A DNA stretch of 64,000 nt from Mycobacterium sp. GA-0227b. Lineage in GTDB: Bacteria; Actinomycetota; Actinomycetes; Mycobacteriales; Mycobacteriaceae. The notes beneath the pieces were generated by a model that saw nothing but the letters and a program-made list of their open reading frames with translations, was not told the origin of the DNA and did no database searches. Position numbers and translations under genes: made by a program. Position 1 is the stretch's first letter. The number at the start of each line of letters is the position of its first letter. Shown here piece by piece: positions 1-8,255 of the stretch. Where the stretch lies: positions 248,001-312,000 of the forward strand of contig NZ_LQIK01000029.1 of assembly GCF_001499855.1 (NCBI RefSeq), given 5' to 3'.

Positions 1-1
1 G

Positions 2-571
2 CACGACCGCAGCGTCATCGCCCGCGTCCTCGACGCGGGTGCGGTGGGAGTGTTTGTGCCACACGTGAACTCGGCTGAAGAGGCGGCGGCCGTTGTCGAT
101 GCCGCGCGGTTCCCGCCCGTCGGCCACCGGTCGATCTCCGGGCCCAACGCGGTGAGCGGATATGCGCCGCGCCCGGCCGCCGAACTCATCGCCGAAGTCG
201 AGCGCCACACGGTGGTGGCGGTGATGATCGAGACCCCCGCCGCGGTCGAGGTGTGCGACCAGATCGCGGCCGTCGACGGTGTGGACATGATCCTGTTGGG
301 GCCCAGCGACCTCACCGCGGAAATGGGTATCCACGGGCAATATGAGAATGAGCATTTCCACCGTGCAGTACACTCGGTCGCAGCGGCCTGTCGTGCACAT
401 GGTGTGGCGCTGGGAGTGGCTGGAATCAAGTCCCTTGACCTGCTGGAACGCTTTGCAGGGCTGGGTCTGAGATTCATCTCGGCGGGAACCGACGTCGGGA
501 TGATGACCGAGGCCGCCACTGCCCGCGCACACGCTTTGCGTGGGCTCGAAAGTCGCACGGCGCGCCGATAA
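2..571 (+). CDS. HpcH/HpaI-family aldolase (5' partial)
   Basis: The reading frame is open from the first bases of the window, so the N-terminus lies outside and at least 189 residues are visible. The protein resembles class II pyruvate aldolases of the HpcH/HpaI/citrate lyase family, which cleave 2-keto-4-hydroxy acids in the cytosol. Visible marks are the 'GVFVPHVN' strand, the metal-ligand 'MIETP' motif and the 'LLGPSDL' motif with its metal-binding Asp. It is the first visible gene of an operon with a TauD-type dioxygenase, a D-2-hydroxyacid dehydrogenase and a crotonase. It may release pyruvate or another 2-oxo acid from a shortened intermediate; the substrate is not known. Confidence 0.85.
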   Translation, partial: HDRSVIARVLDAGAVGVFVPHVNSAEEAAAVVDAARFPPVGHRSISGPNAVSGYAPRPAAELIAEVERHTVVAVMIETPAAVEVCDQIAAVDGVDMILLGPSDLTAEMGIHGQYENEHFHRAVHSVAAACRAHGVALGVAGIKSLDLLERFAGLGLRFISAGTDVGMMTEAATARAHALRGLESRTARR

Positions 572-603
572 CCGAAAGCCTCGTCACGACAACAGGAGGA
601 CGG

Positions 604-1719
604 ATGCCCACTGCGATCTACACCGAGCAAGTCACCGACCCGATGGCATGGACCGGCGCCGACTTCACGAGCAAGGAGGACTTTGCCTTCGACCTGTCGT
701 CGCGCAATGTGGCCGCGCTGGAATCCATCCTGGCCAAGACCGCGCACAAAGACCGTGACGACATCACGCCAGAAGATGCCCGGCATCCGGACCTGGACGG
801 CGACCTCGCCCGGCTGTATAGGGACCTGATGTTCGGTAAGGGCCTGGCGTGCGTGCGCGGATTCCCGGTCGAGCAGCACTCCATCGAGGAGCTCGAGCGC
901 ATCTACTGGGCGTTCTGCACCCACCTCGGCTACCTCGTGTCGAACAACTCCTTCGGCCATCGCATGGTGCGCGTCCAGGAGGAGGTGCTACCCAACGGAG
1001 TCCAGCCCGCCCGCGGCACGAAGTCGAGGGCCGAGCTCGCGATGCACAACGACGCGGCGGACATCCTGTCGCTGCTCTGCGTGTACCCCGCCGCCGACGG
1101 TGGCGAGAGCCAGTTCGCTAGTGGGCCTGCCGCGCACAACCGGCTTCTCAACGAGCGGCCCGATTTGCTCCCGGTGCTCTATCAGGGCTTTCCGCATCAC
1201 CGGCGCAGCGAGCAACCCGACGATCAACCGGACGTGACCCCGTACGACGTACCGGTGTTCTCCCAGATCGACGGTCGGATCTGCATCAACTTCACGTACA
1301 GCAGCGTCCTGCCCGCGATGCACACACTCGGTCGCGAGTTCACCCCGGAACAGAACGAGGCCATCGAGTTGCTGCGCAACATCCTCGTCGAACAGCAGGT
1401 CGAGTTCAGGCTGGAATCCGGTGAAGCGGCCGTCGCCAACAACTTCGCGATGTGCCACTCGCGGTCGGACTTCGTCAGCAGCACCGATCCGAAGAAGGCA
1501 CGTTGCTTCCTGCGGGCGTGGATGGAAGTGCCGCGCGAGGACCGCCGCCTGCCCATCGGGCGGGAGTACTTCCACATGGAGAACAAGGACCTGCGGCTGG
1601 GCTACGACCCCGTACCAGGGCGCGACGGCACGATCGCACGTAACGACTACAAGAACGTGGACCCCGCGCTGGCCGACATGTTCAAAGCGGCTCAGGCGAA
1701 ACCCAAAATCAACCGATGA
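604..1719 (+). CDS. TauD/TfdA-like Fe(II)/2-oxoglutarate dioxygenase
   Basis: The 371-residue protein fits the TauD/TfdA fold of iron- and 2-oxoglutarate-dependent dioxygenases. His148 and Asp150 ('MHND') look like the HxD iron ligands. His285 in 'NNFAMCHSR' is the probable distal iron ligand, and the Arg in 'RCFLRAW' is the probable 2-oxoglutarate anchor. An AGGAGG ribosome site sits four bases before the ATG. It overlaps the next gene by four bases (ATGA), so the two are probably translationally coupled. A hydroxylation step before aldol cleavage would fit the neighbours, but the substrate cannot be read from sequence. It is longer than typical TauD (about 280 residues), with an extra N-terminal stretch of roughly 70 residues. 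Confidence 0.85.
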   Translation: MPTAIYTEQVTDPMAWTGADFTSKEDFAFDLSSRNVAALESILAKTAHKDRDDITPEDARHPDLDGDLARLYRDLMFGKGLACVRGFPVEQHSIEELERIYWAFCTHLGYLVSNNSFGHRMVRVQEEVLPNGVQPARGTKSRAELAMHNDAADILSLLCVYPAADGGESQFASGPAAHNRLLNERPDLLPVLYQGFPHHRRSEQPDDQPDVTPYDVPVFSQIDGRICINFTYSSVLPAMHTLGREFTPEQNEAIELLRNILVEQQVEFRLESGEAAVANNFAMCHSRSDFVSSTDPKKARCFLRAWMEVPREDRRLPIGREYFHMENKDLRLGYDPVPGRDGTIARNDYKNVDPALADMFKAAQAKPKINR

Positions 1720-2789
1720 CGACCCGGCCGCGGCTGGTCTACGAGAGATGGACCGATCCGGTCGCCGGGGACATCTTGGCGGGCGGTGACGTCGAGGTCG
1801 TCAAACTCGATCTCGACGCGCCCGATGAACAAAGTTGGGCGGCACTGGAATCCGCCCACGGGTATCAGGTCGCCACCCGAACCGACGTCGCCGCAATCGC
1901 GGACGGTGCGCGGTGGCTGGTCGGACGGGCGCTGGTGGACCGTTGCCGACAGCTACTCGCTGTGTGCTCGGCGGGTGCCGGCTACGACGTGATCGACGTC
2001 GAGGCGTGCACGCGCGCCGGGATCGCGGTGTGCAACAACTCCGGCCCCGGTGCCGAGGCGGTGGCCGAACACGCGCTGGGCTTGATGCTCGACCTGGCCA
2101 AGAAGATCACCGCGGCCGACCGGGCGCTGCGCAACGGTCAGCTCGGTGACCGGTTGGCGCTGCGCGGCAGCCAACTGCTGGGCAAGACGCTCGGTGTCGT
2201 CGGGCTGGGCGCCATCGGTGGTCGGCTCATCCAGTTGTGCACCCCGTTCGGCTTGGAGGTGCTGGCCTTCGATCCGTATGTCGACGAAGCGACGGCCCGC
2301 GGAAGGGGAGCGGCCCTGGTCGGACTTGCCGAACTGGTCGAACGGTCGGACTTCGTACAGGTCACCTGTCCGTTGACCGCCGAGACGCGAGGCCTGTTCG
2401 GGGCCAAGCAGTTCTCCGCGATGAAGCCGTCGGCATACTTCATCACGACCGCACGCGGCCCAGTGCACGACGAAGCGGCACTCTACGACGCCCTGGTAAG
2501 CGGCGAGATCGGCGGAGCGGGACTCGACGTGTTCCACGAGGAGCCGCCGCGGCAGGACAACCCGCTGTTACGGCTCGACAACGTGGTCGCCACGCCGCAT
2601 GTCGCGGGCATCACCGTCGAAGCGGCTCGCGATATCGCGGTTGCCACCGCCACGCAGTGGCAAGACATCTTCGCCGGGCGGATGCCGCCCCGGCTGCTCA
2701 ATCCGGAAGTGTGGCCGCGCTACTGCGACCGCTTCCACGAGATCCTGGGCATCCGCCCGACCGCCCGCGACGCCGCAGCAGTGGAGTGA
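1716..2789 (+). CDS. D-isomer-specific 2-hydroxyacid dehydrogenase
   Basis: This 357-residue protein is a cytosolic NAD-dependent 2-hydroxyacid dehydrogenase of the phosphoglycerate dehydrogenase type. The Rossmann motif 'GLGAIGG' lies near residue 166. The catalytic Arg ('TTARGPVHDEAAL'), Glu ('DVFHEEPP') and His ('ATPHVAG') triad is intact. The start codon overlaps the stop of the dioxygenase gene as ATGA. It would interconvert a 2-oxo acid and a 2-hydroxy acid. Next to an aldolase it may reduce or oxidise the released keto acid. Family assignment is firm and substrate is unknown. Confidence 0.88.
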   Translation: MTTRPRLVYERWTDPVAGDILAGGDVEVVKLDLDAPDEQSWAALESAHGYQVATRTDVAAIADGARWLVGRALVDRCRQLLAVCSAGAGYDVIDVEACTRAGIAVCNNSGPGAEAVAEHALGLMLDLAKKITAADRALRNGQLGDRLALRGSQLLGKTLGVVGLGAIGGRLIQLCTPFGLEVLAFDPYVDEATARGRGAALVGLAELVERSDFVQVTCPLTAETRGLFGAKQFSAMKPSAYFITTARGPVHDEAALYDALVSGEIGGAGLDVFHEEPPRQDNPLLRLDNVVATPHVAGITVEAARDIAVATATQWQDIFAGRMPPRLLNPEVWPRYCDRFHEILGIRPTARDAAAVE

Positions 2790-2790
2790 G

Positions 2791-3615
2791 ATGACGAACT
2801 ACGACACCATCACCTTCGAGGTAGCCGGGCACACCGCCTGTGTGACCCTGAACCGGCCCGAGGTGCTCAACGCGATCAACGACGAGATGATCGCCGAGTT
2901 GGCCGAGGTATACGCCGAAATCGAACGCTCAGAGGACATCTGGACCGTCATCGTGACGGGTTCCGGCCGTGCACTGTGCGTCGGGGCGGACGTCAACAAG
3001 GCGGCCGACCACGATATGGAGAACGCGCCTGGAATCGACAACCAGGGCGAGCCGGTCCTCAGCTCGATGCGGCAATGGGACGCACCTCAGGAGGCGACGC
3101 CACCCTGGCTGCAGATGACCAAGCCGATCATCTGTGCGGTCAACGGCATCGCGTGCGGGGCGGGTATGGATTTGGTCACGACCGCCGACATCACCATCGC
3201 GTCCGAACGCGCGACGCTGATGGACCCGCATGTCAGCATCGGCGTCACCTCCGGGCGTGAAGGGGTCAGGCTCGCCCGCATCCTGCCGCTGCCCGTGGCG
3301 ATGCGGTTGATTCTGATGGGTAAGCACGAAAAGCTCGACGCGCAGCGCGCATACGACCTCGGCGTGTTCACCGAAGTGGTGCCCCATGACACGCTGATGG
3401 ACCGAGCCTGGCAGATCGCCGAGACCGTGAACTCCAATGCGCCCCTTGCGGTGCGGGGTTCGCGAATGGCTGTGCGCAAGGGCCTGACGCTACCGATCTA
3501 CGAGGCCGAACTTCTCGCCGAGAACTACCGAATGAAGGTGGCGCTCACCAAGGACGCCATCGAGGGCCCGCGCGCATTCCTGGAGAAGCGCAAGCCCGAC
3601 TGGAAGGCGCGATAA
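2791..3615 (+). CDS. enoyl-CoA hydratase/isomerase family protein
   Basis: The 274-residue crotonase-fold protein starts at ATG 2791, one base after the upstream stop; a longer frame upstream only shadows the dehydrogenase gene. The oxyanion-hole region 'CGAGMD' is present. However, the two glutamates that act in classical enoyl-CoA hydratases are replaced by Asp ('GAGMD') and His ('MDPHVS'), so plain hydration is doubtful and isomerase, hydrolase or lyase chemistry is possible. It is a clear paralogue of the crotonase at 35355-36164, sharing 'DAPQE'/'EAPQE' and 'NSNAPLAVRG'. It is the last gene of the operon and is followed by a strong hairpin. Confidence 0.87.
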   Translation: MTNYDTITFEVAGHTACVTLNRPEVLNAINDEMIAELAEVYAEIERSEDIWTVIVTGSGRALCVGADVNKAADHDMENAPGIDNQGEPVLSSMRQWDAPQEATPPWLQMTKPIICAVNGIACGAGMDLVTTADITIASERATLMDPHVSIGVTSGREGVRLARILPLPVAMRLILMGKHEKLDAQRAYDLGVFTEVVPHDTLMDRAWQIAETVNSNAPLAVRGSRMAVRKGLTLPIYEAELLAENYRMKVALTKDAIEGPRAFLEKRKPDWKAR

Positions 3616-3618
3616 CTG

Positions 3619-3680
3619 CGCGAGCAGACGCAAAGTGGCTCAGACACGCCGCAGAAATGGGAAATTTGCGTCTGCTCGCG
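3619..3680. terminator. bidirectional hairpin terminator
   Basis: Two perfect 16-bp inverted arms (3619-3634 and 3665-3680, core CGAGCAGACGCAAA) are separated by 30 bases between two convergent genes. An A-run follows the right arm, which is a T-run for transcripts from the minus strand. It probably ends transcription from both sides. Confidence 0.7.
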
Positions 3681-3686
3681 GAAAAA

Positions 3687-4877
3687 TTAGGCGAGCCCGA
3701 AGAAGTTCTTCGCGTTGGTGGACAACACCTTCCGCTTGGTCTCTTCGTCCAGCCCCTCGGTGGCCTTGTTGGCGACGTCCATGCTGTGCGGCCAGTTGGT
3801 GTCGTTGTGCGGGTAGTCGGTCTCGAACATGAGCTGGTCCTCGCCGACGAGATCGAGGATGCGGAATGCGACCGGGTCACCGAACGTCGAGAACCACACC
3901 CGACCGGGCACTTGGGTGCTCGGCGGTTCGGTCAGCAACGGGTGGATGCCGCCCCACGCCCTCCGGTCCTCCCACACCTCGTCAACGCGCTGCAGGTAGT
4001 AGGGGATCCAACCCGCCTGCGCCTCGGCGAATGCGATCTTGAGCTTGGGGAACTGCTTGAGCTTCGCCGAGAACAGCCAGTCGACAAGGGCGATTGTGCA
4101 GTTGACCGCCATCAGGGCGCTGGTGACGACGTGCGGGGAGTCGGGTGAGGACTTCGTCAGCGACGAACTCGACCCGATGTGCAGCATGATGCCGACGTCG
4201 TTGCGCTCGCAGGCGGCGAAGAACGGGTCCCAATAGCCGCTGTGGATGGACGGCAGGTCCAGCCGGGCCGGCAGTTCCGAGAAGCACACGGCGGGCATGC
4301 CCTTGGCGGCAACCCGTTCGACCTCCTTGACGGCCAGTTCGACATCCCAGAGCGGAATGATGCCGAGCGGAATGAGCCGGCCGTCCGAGCTGCCGCCCCA
4401 CTCGTCGATCTGGAAGTCGTTGTAGGCCTGCACACAGAGCAGGGCGAGGTCCTTGTCCCTGGCGTACAGGAAGCGCTGGCCGCAGAACCGGACCAGGGTG
4501 TTTGGGAAGCAGGCCGACGCCCCGATACCGGCGATGTCCATGTCCGCGAGCCGGTCCGCAGGGCGGTAGCAGCCCGGCCGCATCTCGTCGTAGGTGATCG
4601 GATCGGTGGTGAGCTCGTCGAGGTCGTATCCGGCAGCGGCGCTGATGAGTGGGATCGGGATGATCGAATCCTCGTAGTGCCAGATGTCGGCGTCGCGGCC
4701 CTCCTCGTCCTCGATGAACGCGACGTCGGAGGTGACCGTCGGATCCATCCGTCCACGGTGTCGGACGATCCGCGGTCCGGTGTCCCTGTAGCGCTCGGGT
4801 AACCGGCTGGTCCACAGGTCGGCGGGCTCGACCAGGTGGTCGTCCGGGGAGACGATCAGGATGTCTGTGCTCAACAC
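3687..4877 (-). CDS. amidohydrolase-2 family protein
   Basis: The protein of about 396 residues belongs to the metal-dependent amidohydrolase-2 group, the TIM-barrel hydrolases/decarboxylases that include 2-amino-3-carboxymuconate semialdehyde decarboxylase relatives. Visible signatures are the N-terminal 'SPDDHLVEP', a mid-protein 'MLHIGSS' and the C-terminal 'FETDYPHND' with the conserved Asp. I place the start at GTG 4877; TTG 4874 lies slightly better spaced from the AAGGAG motif. The longer in-frame extension to 5093 covers intergenic DNA and looks spurious. Two further members occur at 44347 and 47182, so this family is a recurring part of the local catabolism. Substrate unknown. Confidence 0.85.
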   Translation of the reverse strand: MLSTDILIVSPDDHLVEPADLWTSRLPERYRDTGPRIVRHRGRMDPTVTSDVAFIEDEEGRDADIWHYEDSIIPIPLISAAAGYDLDELTTDPITYDEMRPGCYRPADRLADMDIAGIGASACFPNTLVRFCGQRFLYARDKDLALLCVQAYNDFQIDEWGGSSDGRLIPLGIIPLWDVELAVKEVERVAAKGMPAVCFSELPARLDLPSIHSGYWDPFFAACERNDVGIMLHIGSSSSLTKSSPDSPHVVTSALMAVNCTIALVDWLFSAKLKQFPKLKIAFAEAQAGWIPYYLQRVDEVWEDRRAWGGIHPLLTEPPSTQVPGRVWFSTFGDPVAFRILDLVGEDQLMFETDYPHNDTNWPHSMDVANKATEGLDEETKRKVLSTNAKNFFGLA

Positions 4878-4912
4878 TGCACTCCTTCGGGAACGGCTTG
4901 CGACCCAATCGC

Positions 4913-4926
4913 GAAACAAACGTTTC
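4913..4926. promoter_or_regulatory. small inverted repeat upstream of the amidohydrolase gene
   Basis: GAAAC and GTTTC arms separated by AAAC lie 36 bases before the proposed amidohydrolase start, in the roughly 220-base gap shared with the TetR gene. This is short and could be chance. Nothing else convincing is seen in that gap. Confidence 0.25.
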
Positions 4927-5099
4927 CGCAATCGAGAATCAGTGTTTTCACAGTACCGCATGGAGTCCTGCCGGCGGGTTGGGATGCGATTGCATCGCCG
5001 GTCGGGTTGGTGCTGACGGCGCCGCCGCGGGCCCACGGCAACATGCACGTGTCGGTAGATGACGGAGATCAAGCTGGGAACGAGTATTCTCAAGACATC

Positions 5100-5900
5100 A
5101 TGACTGCTAAGAAGCGCACCGCCCGCGACTCAGACGCCGAGCTGGAACTCGTCGACGTCGATACCGACTTCGAGATGCCGAGCAGCTGGCAAGAACGAAC
5201 CATCGAGCGGCGACTCAGCCAAGCACGGGCGCGTGCGCTCGCTCGCAGCTCGAGGTTTTTGGCCACGGCGCTCGAACTGGTCGAGGAATCCGGTCGCGCC
5301 GACTTCACGATCCAGACGCTCATCGATCGCTCGAATCTGAGCCTGCGTGCCTTCTACCAGCATTTCGCGGGGAAGGAAGAACTGTTGTTGGCGCTTTACG
5401 AGAACGCGACCAGCCAGTTCATCGAGGGCATCCGGCACGAGGTCTCAGCGGCCGCCGCCGACGGACCGATGGCACAGCTCGAAGCGTTCTGCCGGGGGTT
5501 CCTGTCTCGCGCCGAGTCCTCGGAAAAGGTCGGTGGCCGCGTCATGACGATCTACAACCTCAGCTTGGAAATCGAACGGCCCGCCGACTTCGCGAAGATC
5601 TGGGAGCCGCACCAGAAGCTGTTGACCAAGATTTTGACATCGTGTTCTCGCGCCGGCCTGGTCCGCAAGGACATGACTCCCGCGCAGTTGACCACGCTGT
5701 TGAACTCGACGCTCATCGCGCTCGCGCAGATCGGCGTGTTCCACCTGGGCGTCAAGGGTGCCCAATTGTCGGAGGACCAGCTGTGGGCATGGTGCCTGCA
5801 AGCTCTGACCCCGCCCGCAAGCAGCCCCAGGAAGGCCATCGCCGCCAAGGCCGCACCGCGCAAGCGGGCCGCGCGTAAGCCCAAGGATCTAACGGGGTAG
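5100..5900 (+). CDS. TetR-family transcriptional regulator
   Basis: The 266-residue regulator starts at ATG 5100; an in-frame extension to 4836 reads through intergenic DNA. A TetR helix-turn-helix spans roughly residues 50-100, with 'FTIQTLIDRSNLSLRAFYQHF' as the recognition region, preceded by an acidic N-terminal segment. The C-terminus is a Lys/Arg/Ala/Pro-rich tail ('PRKRAARKPK'), which may add non-specific DNA contact. Its 3' end overlaps the end of the convergent FadE gene by 12 bases. The perfect palindrome at 7102-7125 between the two divergent FadE genes is a plausible target, by inference from proximity. Confidence 0.88.
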   Translation: MTAKKRTARDSDAELELVDVDTDFEMPSSWQERTIERRLSQARARALARSSRFLATALELVEESGRADFTIQTLIDRSNLSLRAFYQHFAGKEELLLALYENATSQFIEGIRHEVSAAAADGPMAQLEAFCRGFLSRAESSEKVGGRVMTIYNLSLEIERPADFAKIWEPHQKLLTKILTSCSRAGLVRKDMTPAQLTTLLNSTLIALAQIGVFHLGVKGAQLSEDQLWAWCLQALTPPASSPRKAIAAKAAPRKRAARKPKDLTG

Positions 5901-7049
5901 GCCGAGGCCGCGCTGCGCGATGATGGTGCGTTGCACCTCGCTGGTGCCCGCATAGATCGTGGTGCCCAGTGAGAAGCGCAGCAGGTGTTCGAAGCGGCCG
6001 CGCTCCGGCGCCGTCGGCTCCAAGTAAGACCGCATCGCATCGGGGCCGACGAGTTCGACGATGTCCTGGCTGGCGCGCACGAGCGACTCGGTGGAGAACA
6101 CCTTCGACATCGGCCCCTCGGCGACTGGAGCTTGGCCATTGTCGGTCATCCACACGCAACGCCGCTGTAGCAGCATCGACACCTCCAGCTCCATCGCGAC
6201 ACGTGCGATCCGCCGTCGCACATCGGATTTCGTGATCGGGAGCGATCCGTCGGCTGACCCGGCCGTCGACGCCCATGCCTCGGCGTGTTCAAGAAGCCGG
6301 GCGATATGGGGTCCCCATCCAGACGCATGCTCGTCTTGCAGCGACAGCCCCAGCACCTGCCAACCGCCATCGACATCGCCTATCCGCCACTCGTCGCCGA
6401 CGCGCACATCGCTGTAGAACGTGATGTTCGTGCGTTCGCCGGACAATGTCCGCACCGCTTGCGCTTCGAAGCCTTCGGAGCGGGTCGGTACGAGAAACAT
6501 CGTGAGCCCCTTGTGTTTCGGCTTGTCGGGACTCGTACGGGCGAGCAGGAAGACATAGTCGGCGATGTGGCCGTTCGTGGTGAACATCTTGGAGCCGTTG
6601 ATGACCCAACCGTCACCCTCACGCACCGCCCTGGTGGCGGCCGCGGCGACGTCCGATCCGCATTCCGGTTCGGTGAAGCCGAGCGCGATCGTGATGTCGC
6701 CGGCCAGGGCGCCCGGCAGGATGCGCTCCTTCATCGCAGGTGTGCCGATCTCCCGGATGATCGACGCCACCATGCGAGTGGTCTCGGACAGGTATACGGG
6801 CGCATCCGAGCGCATAAGTTCCTCGTTCAGTGCCTGTTCTTCCCACACGTTTCGGTCCTGCCCGCCGAACTCGGCGGGCCAACTCGGTGCGAAGTAGCCC
6901 TTTTCGACGAGACCTTTGGCGAAGTCGTCGTCGTGCGCGACGCCGCTGCGGTAGATCCGCTCCTCGAAGTCGGCAGTCAGTACCTCGTCGAGATGCCTGC
7001 GCACGCTCTCGCGGAAGGCCTCGGTCGCGGTGTCGGACTGAAAGTGCAT
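5889..7049 (-). CDS. acyl-CoA dehydrogenase (FadE), large-subunit type
   Basis: The 386-residue flavoenzyme has the acyl-CoA dehydrogenase fold, including the flavin-loop motif 'FTEPECGSDVAAAATRA' and the C-terminal 'AGTSEVQR'. In ordinary members this last motif is 'YEGT' with the catalytic Glu; here that Glu is Ala. That is common in heteromeric mycobacterial FadE proteins, where the base sits elsewhere. The start is ATG 7049 ('MHFQSD'); the longer frame to 7610 is antisense to the next gene. It is transcribed divergently from a shorter FadE (7152-8162), and the two probably form an alpha2-beta2 enzyme. A palindromic operator lies between them. Confidence 0.87.
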   Translation of the reverse strand: MHFQSDTATEAFRESVRRHLDEVLTADFEERIYRSGVAHDDDFAKGLVEKGYFAPSWPAEFGGQDRNVWEEQALNEELMRSDAPVYLSETTRMVASIIREIGTPAMKERILPGALAGDITIALGFTEPECGSDVAAAATRAVREGDGWVINGSKMFTTNGHIADYVFLLARTSPDKPKHKGLTMFLVPTRSEGFEAQAVRTLSGERTNITFYSDVRVGDEWRIGDVDGGWQVLGLSLQDEHASGWGPHIARLLEHAEAWASTAGSADGSLPITKSDVRRRIARVAMELEVSMLLQRRCVWMTDNGQAPVAEGPMSKVFSTESLVRASQDIVELVGPDAMRSYLEPTAPERGRFEHLLRFSLGTTIYAGTSEVQRTIIAQRGLGLPR

Positions 7050-7101
7050 GAGCAGGAACCAATCTGTCTGAACGGGCCGGCCGGTCGGCGTGAGCGGTAA
7101 T

Positions 7102-7125
7102 GCTACTCTCAAAACTGAGAGTAGC
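7102..7125. promoter_or_regulatory. perfect palindromic operator between divergent fadE genes
   Basis: Arms GCTACTCTCA and TGAGAGTAGC are perfect 10-bp inverted repeats around AAAC, midway between divergent starts at 7049 and 7152. The size and symmetry fit a TetR-type operator. The adjacent TetR (5100-5900) is the natural candidate to bind it. Confidence 0.7.
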
Positions 7126-7151
7126 CATATTCGCATGTGAGGGGACCTGCG

Positions 7152-8162
7152 GTGGACCTGAGCCTGTTGGGCGAGCAGCGGCAGCTGGTCGATTCCTTCG
7201 CGGCGATGTACTCCCGCGAGTCGACATCTGAGCGGGTGCGGGCCGCCGAGCCCCTGGGATTTGACCCGAAGTTGTGGGAGGCGCTGGTGGAGGCCGGTGC
7301 CATCGAGATGGCCGTGGCCGAAAGCGATGGCGGCTGGGGAGCTTCCGAGCTGGAGCTCGCTTTGATCGCCGAGCAATACGGTCGGGCGGTCGCATCGGCT
7401 CCCGTCATCGAGACCCAAGTCGCCGCTAGGGTGCTGGCTGCCTGCGGTGCTGGCGAGCTGGTGCGGGAGGCGATGTCGGGCGACAAGCTCGTCAGCTTCG
7501 CCCCACGGGTTTACGACGGCGGGGTGTTGGGCCTGGCACCTGGTGGGGCTGTGGCCGATGCGGTGGTGGCGCTGGTCGGCGGCCGTCTCGTCACCGTTGC
7601 GACCCGGCACCGCAATCGTGTCGAGAACTTCGGGTCGTTACCGCTGGCGGACGTGGCGATTCACAACGACGCCACGGTCCTCGCCGAGGGTGAGGCCGCC
7701 CGCCGCGTGTTCTCCGGCGCCATCGACCTGTGGCTCACCCTGACCGCCGTGGCGCTGGTGGGTGCCGCCGGCAAGGCCGTCGAAATGGGCGTCGACTATG
7801 CAAAACAGCGGCACGCGTTCGGCACTCCGATCGGCGCCTTCCAGGCTGTGTCACATCCACTGGCGGACACCGCCACGGCGGTCGACGGTGCGCGGCTGCT
7901 GGCCTTCAAGGCGGCATGCGCCTTCGCGGACGAACCGCACCGCGTGACCGAATTGGCCGCAATGGCATTCGCATTCGCCTATGAGACCGCGCGCGATGCC
8001 ACGCATCGCAGCCTGCACATCCACGGTGGCTACGGCTTCGGAATGGAAGGCGACATCCAGCTGTACTACCGCCGGGTCCGAGGCTGGGCCATGGTGTACG
8101 GCGAGCCGGCGGTCGCGCTGGACCGCGTCGCGGATGCCCGCTACGGAGCGGTCGCCGGCTGA
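7152..8162 (+). CDS. acyl-CoA dehydrogenase (FadE), small-subunit type
   Basis: The 336-residue protein starts at GTG 7152, seven bases after a GAGGGG ribosome site; GTG 7137 is possible but poorly placed. It keeps the N-terminal helical domain and the C-terminal 'YAKQRHAFGTPIGAFQAVSH' and 'HIHGGYGFGMEGDIQ' segments. The middle beta domain is shortened, and the chain ends before the usual 'YEGTSEIQR' motif. This architecture matches the shorter partner of heterotetrameric FadE enzymes described for steroid side-chain oxidation in mycobacteria. Its partner is presumably the divergent FadE at 5889-7049. Substrate unknown. Confidence 0.86.
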   Translation: MDLSLLGEQRQLVDSFAAMYSRESTSERVRAAEPLGFDPKLWEALVEAGAIEMAVAESDGGWGASELELALIAEQYGRAVASAPVIETQVAARVLAACGAGELVREAMSGDKLVSFAPRVYDGGVLGLAPGGAVADAVVALVGGRLVTVATRHRNRVENFGSLPLADVAIHNDATVLAEGEAARRVFSGAIDLWLTLTAVALVGAAGKAVEMGVDYAKQRHAFGTPIGAFQAVSHPLADTATAVDGARLLAFKAACAFADEPHRVTELAAMAFAFAYETARDATHRSLHIHGGYGFGMEGDIQLYYRRVRGWAMVYGEPAVALDRVADARYGAVAG

Positions 8163-8216
8163 ACCGACCTTCCTTCGGTGACTGTGGGGGTGATGCACGC
8201 CTGCGCGCCCGAATGT

Positions 8217-8255
8217 GTGACGGTAACCCGCGATCGACGGCGGGCTGGTTGTCAC
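8217..8255. terminator. possible convergent terminator hairpin
   Basis: Nested inverted repeats GTGAC...GTCAC and CCCGC...GCGGG lie between convergent genes and touch the stop of the crotonase gene. No T-tract follows. This is a weak terminator candidate. Confidence 0.35.

Noticed and set aside
5085..5100. TATTCTCAAGA before the TetR start as a second copy of the 7102 palindrome
   Set aside because: Only the left half resembles the palindrome and there is no matching right arm, so it is too weak to list as an operator.
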